Assembly: GCA_050246595.1 (NCBI GenBank)
Contig: JBFWVT010000047.1
Coordinates: 1 to 38,409, forward strand
Length of the DNA stretch: 38,409 bases
Source of the DNA: DATARH01 sp050246595
GTDB taxonomy: Bacteria > Pseudomonadota > Alphaproteobacteria > ATCC43930 > CGMCC-115725
Direction: 5' to 3'
Shown: in pieces, positions 14,999 to 21,678 of the stretch
How the letters are laid out: the number at the start of each line of letters is the position of its first letter
Numbering within the stretch: the first letter of the stretch is position 1
Translations under genes and position numbers: made by a program
Notes under the pieces: generated by a model
Told to the model about the DNA's origin: nothing
The model's input: the letters and a program-made list of their open reading frames with translations, nothing else
Databases searched by the model: none

Positions 14999-15991
14999 TC
15001 AGCCCCAGAGAACCGGTTCGGGCGGATGGACGGTGCTGCCGTCGTAACGCAGACCCGGCACCCGGTCGGCGGCGAGCAGCAACGGCGCGTCGAGATCGAC
15101 GATCTCGGCCTGTTGCGCGATCAGCATCGCCGGCGCCATCCCCAGCGACGTGCCGATCATGCAGCCGACCATGATCGTAAACCCGCGCTCCCGCGCGGCG
15201 GCGGCGAGCGCCAGCGCCTCGGTCAGCCCGCCGGTCTTGTCGAGCTTGATGTTGACCGCGTCGTACTTGCCGGCGAGGCGGTCGAGATCGTCGCTCGTAT
15301 GGCAGGCTTCGTCGGCGCAGACCGGGATCGGGCGCGGCACCGCGGCGAGCGCCTCGTCGTCTCCGGCCGGCAAGGGCTGCTCGATCAGCGCCACCCCCAA
15401 TCCGGCGAGCGCCGGCATGACCTCGGACAGGTGGCGCTCGCGCCAGCCTTCGTTCGGATCGACGATCAACCGCGCTCCCGGGGCGGCCGCACGCACCGCG
15501 CGCACCCGCTCGATATCGCCGTCGCCGCTCAGCTTCAGCTTCAGCAGCGGCCGATGGCGCTGCGACGCGGCGGCCTCGCCCATCCGCTCCGGCGTGTCGA
15601 GGCTCAGCGTGTAGGCCGTCACGACCGGCCGCATCGCGGCGATGCCGGCGAGGTCGGCGGCGCGGCGGTTGCCGCGCTTGGCGTCGAGATCCCAGAAGGC
15701 GCAATCGAGCGCGTTGCGCGCCGCCCCCGGCTGCATCGCCCGCTGCAATTCGTGCCGGTCGAGACCGGAAAACACCGCGCCCTTCATCGCTTCGAGCGCG
15801 GCGGCGACGCTCTCGACGCTCTCGCCGTAGCGCGGATACGGCACGCATTCGCCGCGCCCGCGAAACTCGCCGTCATGGATCTCGGCGACCACGACCTCGG
15901 CGCTGGTCCTGCTGCCGCGCGAGATCGCGAACGGCGTCGCCAGCGGCCACGCCCGGCGCGTGACCGTAAGGCGCTGCGGGTGCGGCGCCAT
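14999..15991 (-). CDS. dgcA: Enolase-superfamily racemase, N-acetyl-D-Glu racemase DgcA-like / dipeptide epimerase
   Basis: 330 aa, cytosolic. It has the catalytic KxK (Lys151, Lys153 in LLKLKLSGDGD), metal ligands Asp178 (VDPNEGW), Glu204 (IEQPLPAG) and Asp227 (CADEAC), and the second-face lysine Lys249 (NIKLDK). This places it in the muconate-lactonizing-like group of the enolase superfamily, which includes L-Ala-D/L-Glu epimerase (YcjG) and DgcA. The immediately upstream partner (5 bp gap) is DgcN-like; that pairing is what points to N-acetyl-D-Glu racemisation rather than muropeptide epimerisation. The two activities cannot be separated from sequence alone. Confidence 0.88.
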   Translation of the reverse strand: MAPHPQRLTVTRRAWPLATPFAISRGSRTSAEVVVAEIHDGEFRGRGECVPYPRYGESVESVAAALEAMKGAVFSGLDRHELQRAMQPGAARNALDCAFWDLDAKRGNRRAADLAGIAAMRPVVTAYTLSLDTPERMGEAAASQRHRPLLKLKLSGDGDIERVRAVRAAAPGARLIVDPNEGWRERHLSEVMPALAGLGVALIEQPLPAGDDEALAAVPRPIPVCADEACHTSDDLDRLAGKYDAVNIKLDKTGGLTEALALAAAARERGFTIMVGCMIGTSLGMAPAMLIAQQAEIVDLDAPLLLAADRVPGLRYDGSTVHPPEPVLWG

Positions 15992-15996
15992 TCGGT

Positions 15997-17013
15997 TCAG
16001 CCGGCCAGCCGATCGACGATGAGTCGATCAACAATGGGGCCGACCCCGGTGCGCACCGCATCGACACAGGGAACGCCCTGCTCGTCCTCGGTGCGGCGCA
16101 GATAGTCGCGCGCCCCCGCCGGGTCGAGCCCGGCGGTGTTGACGCTGATCCCGACGCACCGCGCCGCCGGATTGGTCAATTGCGCCGCCTCGATATTGCG
16201 CTCGATGCATAATTTGAGGTCGGGCAATTGGTAATGCGGCAGCCCGCGCATGTGCTTGCGGGTCGGTTCGTGGCACATGACCAGCGCGTCGGGCTGCGCG
16301 CCGTGGATCAGCCCCAGCGTGACCCCGGCATAGGAGGCGTGGAACAGCGAACCCTGGCCCTCGATCAGATCCCAATGATCGGGGTCGTTGGCCGGGCACA
16401 GAAACTCGACCGCGCCGGAGACAAAATCGGACACGACCGCGTCGATCGACACACCGTCGCCGGCGATAAAGATGCCGGTCTGGCCGGTGGCGCGGAAATC
16501 GGCGTTGATGCCGCGCGTCCGCATCTCCTTTTCGAGCGCCAGCGCCGTGAACATTTTGCCGATCGAGCAATCGGTGCCGACCGTCAGCAGCCGCTTGCCG
16601 GGGCGCTTGATGCCGTTGCCGATCGCGAATTCGCGGGTCGGGTGGCGCACATCGTGGATCTCGCGTCCGAGCCGCGACGCGGCGTCGCGCAGGGCCGGGA
16701 TGTCGGCCAGGCGGTGATGCAATCCGCTGGCCAGGTCCATCCCGAGTTCCATCGCGCGCAACAACAGGCCTTCCCACCCCTCGCCGAGCACGCCGCCGCG
16801 GTTTGTCGTGCCGACGATCAGCGTTTTGACCGCGGCCGCGGCGCCCTCCTCAACGGTCATGTCGGGCAGCCGGAGATCGGCCTTGCAGCCGGGCAGACGC
16901 AATTGCCCCAGACAGATATCCCGGCGCCAGAACGCGATTCCATCGGCCGTCTTGGCCGCGAGCTGGTCGGGCGCGTCGCCGATAAACAGCAGGTAGGGGG
17001 TGCGGATCGTCAC
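15997..17013 (-). CDS. dgcN: DgcN-like protein (DUF1611), putative D-Glu N-acetyltransferase
   Basis: 338 aa from GTG 17013. That start is favoured because GGAGG lies 8 nt upstream, whereas ATG 17028 has no visible ribosome site (the GGAGG is inside the extension). The product begins TIRTPYLLFIGDAPDQLAAK, typical of DUF1611. A P-loop-like GTDCSIGK is at 146-153, with DLIEGQGSLFHASYAG at about 215-230. Family knowledge: in a marine gammaproteobacterium DgcN acetylates D-Glu and DgcA then yields N-acetyl-L-Glu; older annotation calls this family NAD-dependent epimerase or P-loop protein. First gene of dgcN-dgcA-pncA. The function is inherited from the pair. Confidence 0.88.
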   Translation of the reverse strand: MTIRTPYLLFIGDAPDQLAAKTADGIAFWRRDICLGQLRLPGCKADLRLPDMTVEEGAAAAVKTLIVGTTNRGGVLGEGWEGLLLRAMELGMDLASGLHHRLADIPALRDAASRLGREIHDVRHPTREFAIGNGIKRPGKRLLTVGTDCSIGKMFTALALEKEMRTRGINADFRATGQTGIFIAGDGVSIDAVVSDFVSGAVEFLCPANDPDHWDLIEGQGSLFHASYAGVTLGLIHGAQPDALVMCHEPTRKHMRGLPHYQLPDLKLCIERNIEAAQLTNPAARCVGISVNTAGLDPAGARDYLRRTEDEQGVPCVDAVRTGVGPIVDRLIVDRLAG

Positions 17014-17233
17014 GGGCCGGTCCTCCATGCTGGGCGGCTTGCATCGGGAGGGCGGATTTTAGGCCTCCGCGCCGTCCGGCGGAAGAGGCGGCATCGGTGC
17101 AATCGTCACGGGCGACCGGCTGCGACAGGCATTCGCGCAGTGAATGCCTGACATACGGCGCCCATGCGGGATGCTTGCCCCGTCCCGGACGTAAGCTTCG
17201 GCAAGAGCCGTAGCCAAATTCCAGGAGTTCGGG

Positions 17234-17428
17234 ATGGGCCCGAGCGCATCCTCCCACCACCCGCGGCGCGCCGGCGCGCATGCTGATGACGATGACGGCA
17301 GCACAATCGGCGCGCTCGTCATCGCGATCCTGTTTGCGCTGCTCGCGCTGATCAGCTTTGCCGTCGATTACAGCATCACGCTGCCGAGCCACCCCGTGCC
17401 GCCGCCAGTCCTGCAAACCCCGCGCTGA
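17234..17428 (+). CDS. Small single-span membrane protein, 64 aa
   Basis: ATG 17234 follows AGGAG with 7 nt spacing. The N-terminal half is polar and acidic (HADDDDGS at about 16-23), followed by one membrane segment (TIGALVIAILFALLALISFA, about 24-43) and a short Pro-rich tail (PSHPVPPPVLQTPR) probably outside the membrane. No family recognised. It lies between the divergent dgcN start and the D-aminoacylase-like gene (170 bp downstream, same strand). A good ribosome site and a well-formed hydrophobic segment support a real gene. Confidence 0.6.
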   Translation: MGPSASSHHPRRAGAHADDDDGSTIGALVIAILFALLALISFAVDYSITLPSHPVPPPVLQTPR

Positions 17429-17597
17429 GATATCGCCGACCGGAACCGCCGATCTCTCTCTTTGCGGCAGTCGCGTCCCGACCGATCGCCGGCCGATTCG
17501 CGACTTCTGACCGATACCCCTCTTTTTGGCTCGCCCCCGCCGGCGCGGATCGCGATACTGACGACGCACCGGGAGAGACAGAGACGGAGATGCGGCG

Positions 17598-19268
17598 ATG
17601 ACCTATGACCTGCTGATCAAGAACGGCACCGTGATCGACGGCACCGGGGCGAAGCGCCGCCAGGCCGATATCGCCGTAAAGGATCGCAAGATCGCCGAGA
17701 TCGGCAGGATTACCGAGAGTGCGGCGAAAATCGTCGACGCCGACGGGCTTGTCGTCGCGCCCGGCTTTATCGACCCGCACACGCATTACGACGCGCAGAT
17801 CTGCTGGGACCCGGCGATCAGCCCGTCCTCGTGGCACGGCGTCACCTCGGTTGTGATGGGCAATTGCGGGGTCGGCATCGCGCCGTGCCAACCCGAGGCG
17901 CGCGAGATCGCGATGCGCGACCTCGTCAATGTCGAGGGCATCCCGTTCGAGGTGCTCGACCGCGGCATCACCTGGGACTGGCGGACCTTCCCCGAATTTC
18001 TCGACGCCGCCGACCGGCGCGGCTCGGCGCTCAACCTCGCCTTTCTGGCGCCGCTGACCCCGTTCCGCCACTGGGTCATGGGCGAAGCCTCGATGGAGCG
18101 CGGCGCCAACCCCGACGAGACCGCAAAGATCGCGGCGCTGGTGCGCGAGGCGGTCGATGCCGGCGCGTTCGGCTTCTCGACCACCGTGCTCAACCAGCAT
18201 ATGGGCTATCAGGCGCGTCCGCTGGCCTGCCGCAACGCCAACCGCGACGAGCTGAAAGCGTACTCGAATGTGCTGAAGGAGGCCGGCAAGGGCACGATCG
18301 AGATCGCGCTGACGCAGAAAATCTCCGTCCTCAGCGACGAGGAAGAGGACCTGCTCGGCTTTCTGGTCCGCGAAAGCAACCGTCCGGTGACGTTTCTGGC
18401 GCTGTTCCAGCGTGACGACATCCCGGAGGCCTGCCCCGAGACGCGCCGCCGCGCCGCCGCCTATCCCGGTGCGACGCCGCAGACCTCGCCGCTGGCGCTG
18501 ACCCGCGAGATCAATATGCGCAACCCGTTCTCGTTCGCCTCGTTCAAGACCTGGGGCCGGGTGTTCGCGGACAAATCCGAGCAGGCGCAGCGCGCCGTCT
18601 ATGCAGACCCGGAATTCCGCGCCGCGTTCCGCGAGGAGCTGAAACAGGCGACCGGGTTCAGCGGCGACTGGCGCCGCATCACCGTGCACGAAGTGCAGAA
18701 GCCGGAGCTGAAACAGTACGAGGGCAAAACGATCGCCGATGTCGCGAAGATGCGCGGCAAGGACCCGCTCGACACGTTTCTCGATCTGGCGTTGGAGGAC
18801 GGGCTCGACATCGGCTATGTGCTGGCGCAGTTCAACGTCAACGAAAAGCTCGTCGCCGACAATCTGACCGATCCCGGCGTACTGATCGCATTGGGCGACG
18901 GCGGCGCACATGTCGATATGCTGTGCGACGCCGGTTATCCGACCTTTCTGCTCGGCACCTGGGTGCGCGATCGTCAGATCATGACCTTGGAGCAGGCGGT
19001 GCAGCGTCTGACGGCACAGCCGGCCGATCTGTTCGGCATCAAAGGGCGCGGCCGGCTCGCGGTCGGTCAGGCCGCCGATATCGCGATCTTCGACCCCGAC
19101 ACGATCGGCTCGGCGAGCCGCGGCGAGCGCCGCTTCGACCTGCCCGGCGGCGCCAAGCGCATGGTCATGCCGTCGCGCGGCGTCGAATACACGATCGTCA
19201 ACGGCACGGTCGCCTACGCCGGCGGGCGCGCCACCGGCGCCACGTCAGGCGCGGTGCTCAGGTCCTGA
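17598..19268 (+). CDS. N-acyl-D-amino-acid deacylase-like amidohydrolase
   Basis: 556 aa. N-terminal sandwich strand MTYDLLIKNGTVIDGTG, then the metal motif GFIDPHTHYD (His61, His63) and GNCGVGIAP with Cys90, a D-aminoacylase-specific metal ligand. LGDGGAHVDM occurs near 435 and a C-terminal sandwich part (GRGRLAVGQAADIAIFDP) follows. The architecture and length match the D-aminoacylase family, which releases free D-amino acids from N-acyl forms; relatives also hydrolyse other N-acyl amides, so substrate is open. Proximity to dgcN/dgcA suggests D-amino-acid use. Its last 24 bp overlap the convergent CheB-like gene. Confidence 0.9.
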   Translation: MTYDLLIKNGTVIDGTGAKRRQADIAVKDRKIAEIGRITESAAKIVDADGLVVAPGFIDPHTHYDAQICWDPAISPSSWHGVTSVVMGNCGVGIAPCQPEAREIAMRDLVNVEGIPFEVLDRGITWDWRTFPEFLDAADRRGSALNLAFLAPLTPFRHWVMGEASMERGANPDETAKIAALVREAVDAGAFGFSTTVLNQHMGYQARPLACRNANRDELKAYSNVLKEAGKGTIEIALTQKISVLSDEEEDLLGFLVRESNRPVTFLALFQRDDIPEACPETRRRAAAYPGATPQTSPLALTREINMRNPFSFASFKTWGRVFADKSEQAQRAVYADPEFRAAFREELKQATGFSGDWRRITVHEVQKPELKQYEGKTIADVAKMRGKDPLDTFLDLALEDGLDIGYVLAQFNVNEKLVADNLTDPGVLIALGDGGAHVDMLCDAGYPTFLLGTWVRDRQIMTLEQAVQRLTAQPADLFGIKGRGRLAVGQAADIAIFDPDTIGSASRGERRFDLPGGAKRMVMPSRGVEYTIVNGTVAYAGGRATGATSGAVLRS

Positions 19269-19922
19269 CCGGAAAGGAGCGGGGGGGGGGGCGCGTGTCA
19301 CCCCCCCCTCCTGCTCCCGTGCTTCGGCAAACGCGATCAGCGCCTCCGAAAGGCGTCGGGGGACGAGCACGATCTCGGCCTTGCCCTGATCGATCGCCCC
19401 GGTCGGCATCTCGGAATACGCGGCGCTGCGCCGGTTCTGCGCCATCGTGACACCGCCCCGGCGGGTGATCGACCGCAACCCCGCCGTGCCGACCGGCAGT
19501 ATCCCGCTCAGCACGATACCGACCGCGCCCGGGCCGTAGCGCAACGCAATGCTGTAAAACAGCACATCGGCGCATCGGAGCCAATCGCTGGAGCGCGGCA
19601 TCAGCGGCGCGAGGTTGAAACCCCTGCGCCCGACGACCAGCCGATGGTCTCCCGGCACGACATAGATGACGCCGTTCTCCGGAACCTCCTCCGGCTCCGC
19701 CCATTTTATCGGAAGCCGGGAGTGCAACGCCAGGACGGTCGGCAGAACACTGGGAGCCGTTCGCGACAGATGCTGGGCGATAATGATCGGAAAGGGAAAG
19801 CTCGGCGGCAGCGGGGCAAGAAGCTCGATCAACGCCGGGATCGCACCGGCCGAGCCGACAATCGCGACAGCGCCGGAACGCTTGGCGCCAGTATCGGTTG
19901 AGAGAGGCAGGTGTCGGGCCAT
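19245..19922 (-). CDS. Stand-alone CheB-type methylesterase domain, catalytic Asp missing
   Basis: 225 aa, no receiver domain. Family blocks in order: IVGSAGAIPAL (nucleophile Ser24), AQHLS (His51), PENGVIYVVPGDHRLVV (81-97), ADVLFYSIALRYGPGAVGIV and a final GGVTMAQ. At the place of the catalytic aspartate, normally TGMGxDG, the sequence reads SGILPVG with Val144, so the Ser-His-Asp triad is incomplete. It may be inactive as a glutamate methylesterase, or a binding/regulatory derivative. The C-terminal tail after about residue 205 is encoded by the poly-C/poly-G hairpin and may be affected by a homopolymer error. It lies downstream of an adenylate cyclase (240 bp gap). No cheR or chemoreceptor gene is nearby. 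Confidence 0.8.
   Translation of the reverse strand: MARHLPLSTDTGAKRSGAVAIVGSAGAIPALIELLAPLPPSFPFPIIIAQHLSRTAPSVLPTVLALHSRLPIKWAEPEEVPENGVIYVVPGDHRLVVGRRGFNLAPLMPRSSDWLRCADVLFYSIALRYGPGAVGIVLSGILPVGTAGLRSITRRGGVTMAQNRRSAAYSEMPTGAIDQGKAEIVLVPRRLSEALIAFAEAREQEGGVTRAPPPAPFRSGPEHRA
19276..19317. terminator. Poly-G/poly-C hairpin in convergent overlap
   Basis: GGAGC (19276-19280) followed by eleven G (19281-19291), a short loop and eight C (19301-19308), then GCTCC (19313-19317), can form a very stable stem. It lies at the convergent ends of the D-aminoacylase and CheB-like genes and could stop transcription in both directions, though it lacks a T-run. Homopolymers of this length are also error-prone in sequencing. 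Confidence 0.5.
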
Positions 19923-19984
19923 CCGTCATGTACCATACACAGGGGCGGCCCGCTCTGTTATCTGTATGACATTGGTGTCTGCCC

Positions 19985-20074
19985 ATGCTCTTGCGCAATC
20001 GTCTTTTGGCCGCGCTCCCAGTGGAGGATCTGACGGCTCTGCGGCCCGCTCTTGAGCCGATCGAGCTGCCCTTT
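19985..20074 (+). pseudogene. Crp/Fnr-family regulator, N-terminal fragment only
   Basis: From ATG 19985 the frame reads NRLLAALPVEDLTALRPALE and then PIELPF, which is the usual opening of a large group of Crp/Fnr-type cyclic-nucleotide-domain regulators (NRLLAALPxEDLxxLxPxLEPVELP). After 30 residues the resemblance stops abruptly: the expected GxVLYEPGE and the rest of the sensor and HTH domains are absent, and the DNA runs into the end of the cyclase gene on the other strand. This is a truncated remnant, on the opposite strand to the CheB-like and cyclase genes on either side. Confidence 0.55.
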
Positions 20075-20161
20075 TGGAAATCAGCTCTGAAGGAGAAGCG
20101 GGTGCGTCGCCCGCGCCGTATCGGCTGCGGCATGCTTGACAATGCCGCCCTCGCTTCCGGC

Positions 20162-21391
20162 TCACGGCGTCCAGAACGGGTCGAGCGTGAACAGTTCCTG
20201 CGGCCGTTCGACCCCGCGCAGCGCATAGCGGCCGACCGAGACGAGGCGACCCCGTTCCAGTTTCGCCATCGCCTCCGCGAAAGCCTGCGAGAGCAGCACC
20301 TCGCGGTCCGCCGACCGGCACATCGCGGCGATGCGGGCGACCTCGTTGACGGCCGGACCGACCACCGTGAAATCGAGCCGCTCCTGACTGCCGATATTGC
20401 CGAAGAACACCTCGCCGATATGGAGACCGACACCGATTTGCGTGGTCGGTGCCGCATCTTCCGTCCGGCGCCGATTGAGCCGGGCGAGGCGATCCTGCAA
20501 CAGATCATAAGCGGCGATCGCGCTGCGGCAGGCGTCTTCGCCGCAATCCGATGCAAAGATCGCCAGGGCGCCGTCGCCGATCAGCTTCAGCACGTCCCCG
20601 CCCCGGTCGTAGATCGACGAGATCACGGCTTCGGTATAGTCGTTCAGAAACGGGATGATCTGTTCCGGGGCGGCGCGGTCAGTGATGCCGGTGAAGTCGC
20701 GCAGATCGCTGTACCACAGCACCGCGTTGATCTTTTCGGCGACCCCCCGCCTGATCCGCCCCCGCAGCACGCGCTGCCCGGCGTCGCGGCCGAGATAGGT
20801 TTGCACCAGCGTGCCGGCGATACCCGCCAGCGAGACGCATTTCACAGCCAAAGCCAGCAGCGGCATCAGGCGGACGAGCGCTTCGACCTCGCCATCCGCA
20901 AACCCTTGCGGCCGATCGGTACCCCAATAGCAATAGAGCGAATCCATCTCGCCGATCGAGTCGGAGCCGCTGAAACGGGTAAGCAGCGCGACGACGTCGC
21001 TCATGCCGTCGTCGTGCAATTGCACCAGCCGCGGGAAATCGGTCGTTTCGCCGGCGTGGAACCGGACCCGGAACTGCGAGCCGCCGGTCTGAAGCAGATG
21101 AAAAAAGACGCTCTGGCGCCACAATTCGGCTCTTTCCCCTTCGTCGCTGCGGCCGTATTCGATCTGTTCGGTCTGCGGCTGTCCGGCGTGCCGGTCCCAG
21201 AAAAAGGCGTGGCCCTCATAGGCCGGGTGCAGCGTATCGATGATCATCACGCCGCGGGCGATCGGCAGACCGGCCGCATTCGCGCGCCGGCAGAAACCGT
21301 CGAGCAGCGCGCTCTCGCTTGCCCCGGCCAGCCCGGCGTCGATCAACCACGCGTGCAGTTCCGAAAAGACCAAGCTATGCCTCTCAATCAT
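20162..21391 (-). CDS. Class III adenylate cyclase with N-terminal unknown/sensor region
   Basis: 409 aa. Residues about 222-405 form a class III cyclase domain with all key residues. Metal Asp229 is in WYSDLRDFT and Asp273 in GDG. ATP-specifying Lys269 (VLKLIGDG) and Asp340 (DFTVVGPAVNE), and transition-state Asn349 and Arg353, are also present; the Lys/Asp pair indicates cAMP rather than cGMP. Residues 1-210 have no transmembrane segment; this region, with a repeated hydrophobic pattern, may be a ligand-sensing domain of the kind often fused to bacterial soluble cyclases. ATG 21391 is chosen because further upstream the frame enters the SAM-II riboswitch region. Divergent from metZ. Confidence 0.9.
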   Translation of the reverse strand: MIERHSLVFSELHAWLIDAGLAGASESALLDGFCRRANAAGLPIARGVMIIDTLHPAYEGHAFFWDRHAGQPQTEQIEYGRSDEGERAELWRQSVFFHLLQTGGSQFRVRFHAGETTDFPRLVQLHDDGMSDVVALLTRFSGSDSIGEMDSLYCYWGTDRPQGFADGEVEALVRLMPLLALAVKCVSLAGIAGTLVQTYLGRDAGQRVLRGRIRRGVAEKINAVLWYSDLRDFTGITDRAAPEQIIPFLNDYTEAVISSIYDRGGDVLKLIGDGALAIFASDCGEDACRSAIAAYDLLQDRLARLNRRRTEDAAPTTQIGVGLHIGEVFFGNIGSQERLDFTVVGPAVNEVARIAAMCRSADREVLLSQAFAEAMAKLERGRLVSVGRYALRGVERPQELFTLDPFWTP

Positions 21392-21487
21392 CCGCCGTCG
21401 CCGCGGGAGGCCGAGGCAACGGCTCTCGGCACGGTTTCGGATATTAGAAACCGATCGACGCGAGACAATGACAGCGGTCTCACCGGC

Positions 21488-21516
21488 TTGACAACGCGGA
21501 TCGGGGCGAGTAGCAT
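21488..21516 (+). promoter_or_regulatory. Sigma70-type promoter for metZ
   Basis: TTGACA at 21488-21493, a 17-bp spacer and TAGCAT at 21511-21516. Transcription would begin around 21523, just before the first stem of the SAM-II aptamer, which fits well. Confidence 0.7.
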
Positions 21517-21524
21517 AGCATTGT

Positions 21525-21579
21525 CCGTGGTGATTTGAGCCGACCGGCTTGCGCGCCACGTTAAACAACGCGCTAAAAG
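21525..21579 (+). ncRNA. SAM-II riboswitch aptamer
   Basis: The sequence CGTGGTGATTTGAGCCG at 21526, the CCACGTTAAACAA block at 21556 and GCTAAA at 21572 match the SAM-II consensus. Helix P1 is CGTGG (21526-21530) with CCACG (21556-21560), the inner hairpin pairs AGCC with GGCTT, and GCTAAA supplies the pseudoknot strand. SAM-II aptamers bind S-adenosylmethionine and repress methionine-biosynthesis genes of alphaproteobacteria, and the next gene is metZ, the classic partner. Confidence 0.95.
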
Positions 21580-21596
21580 GTCGGGGAGTATGTCCA

Positions 21597-21626
21597 AGCC
21601 CTGGCCCGCGCCGCGCCAGGGCTTTT
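21597..21626 (+). terminator. Intrinsic terminator hairpin downstream of the SAM-II aptamer
   Basis: AGCCCTGGC (21597-21605) pairs with GCCAGGGCT (21615-21623), followed by TTTT. It lies 17 nt after the aptamer and about 53 nt before the metZ ATG, the place of a transcriptional expression platform. Whether it competes with an antiterminator stem could not be resolved by eye. Confidence 0.75.
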
Positions 21627-21678
21627 CGCATTGCGAGCCTCCGGCCGCCGCAGGCCGTCCGACCCGAGGAGGTCCGCG

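Noticed and set aside
14994..15848. Extension of pncA into dgcA
   Set aside because: Shadow frame; PncA motifs begin after ATG 14993 and dgcA is clearly coding in its own frame.
19985..21538. 517-codon plus-strand frame across the cyclase gene as a real protein
   Set aside because: Only its first 30 residues resemble a family (Crp/Fnr); the rest is antisense to a cyclase with all catalytic residues.
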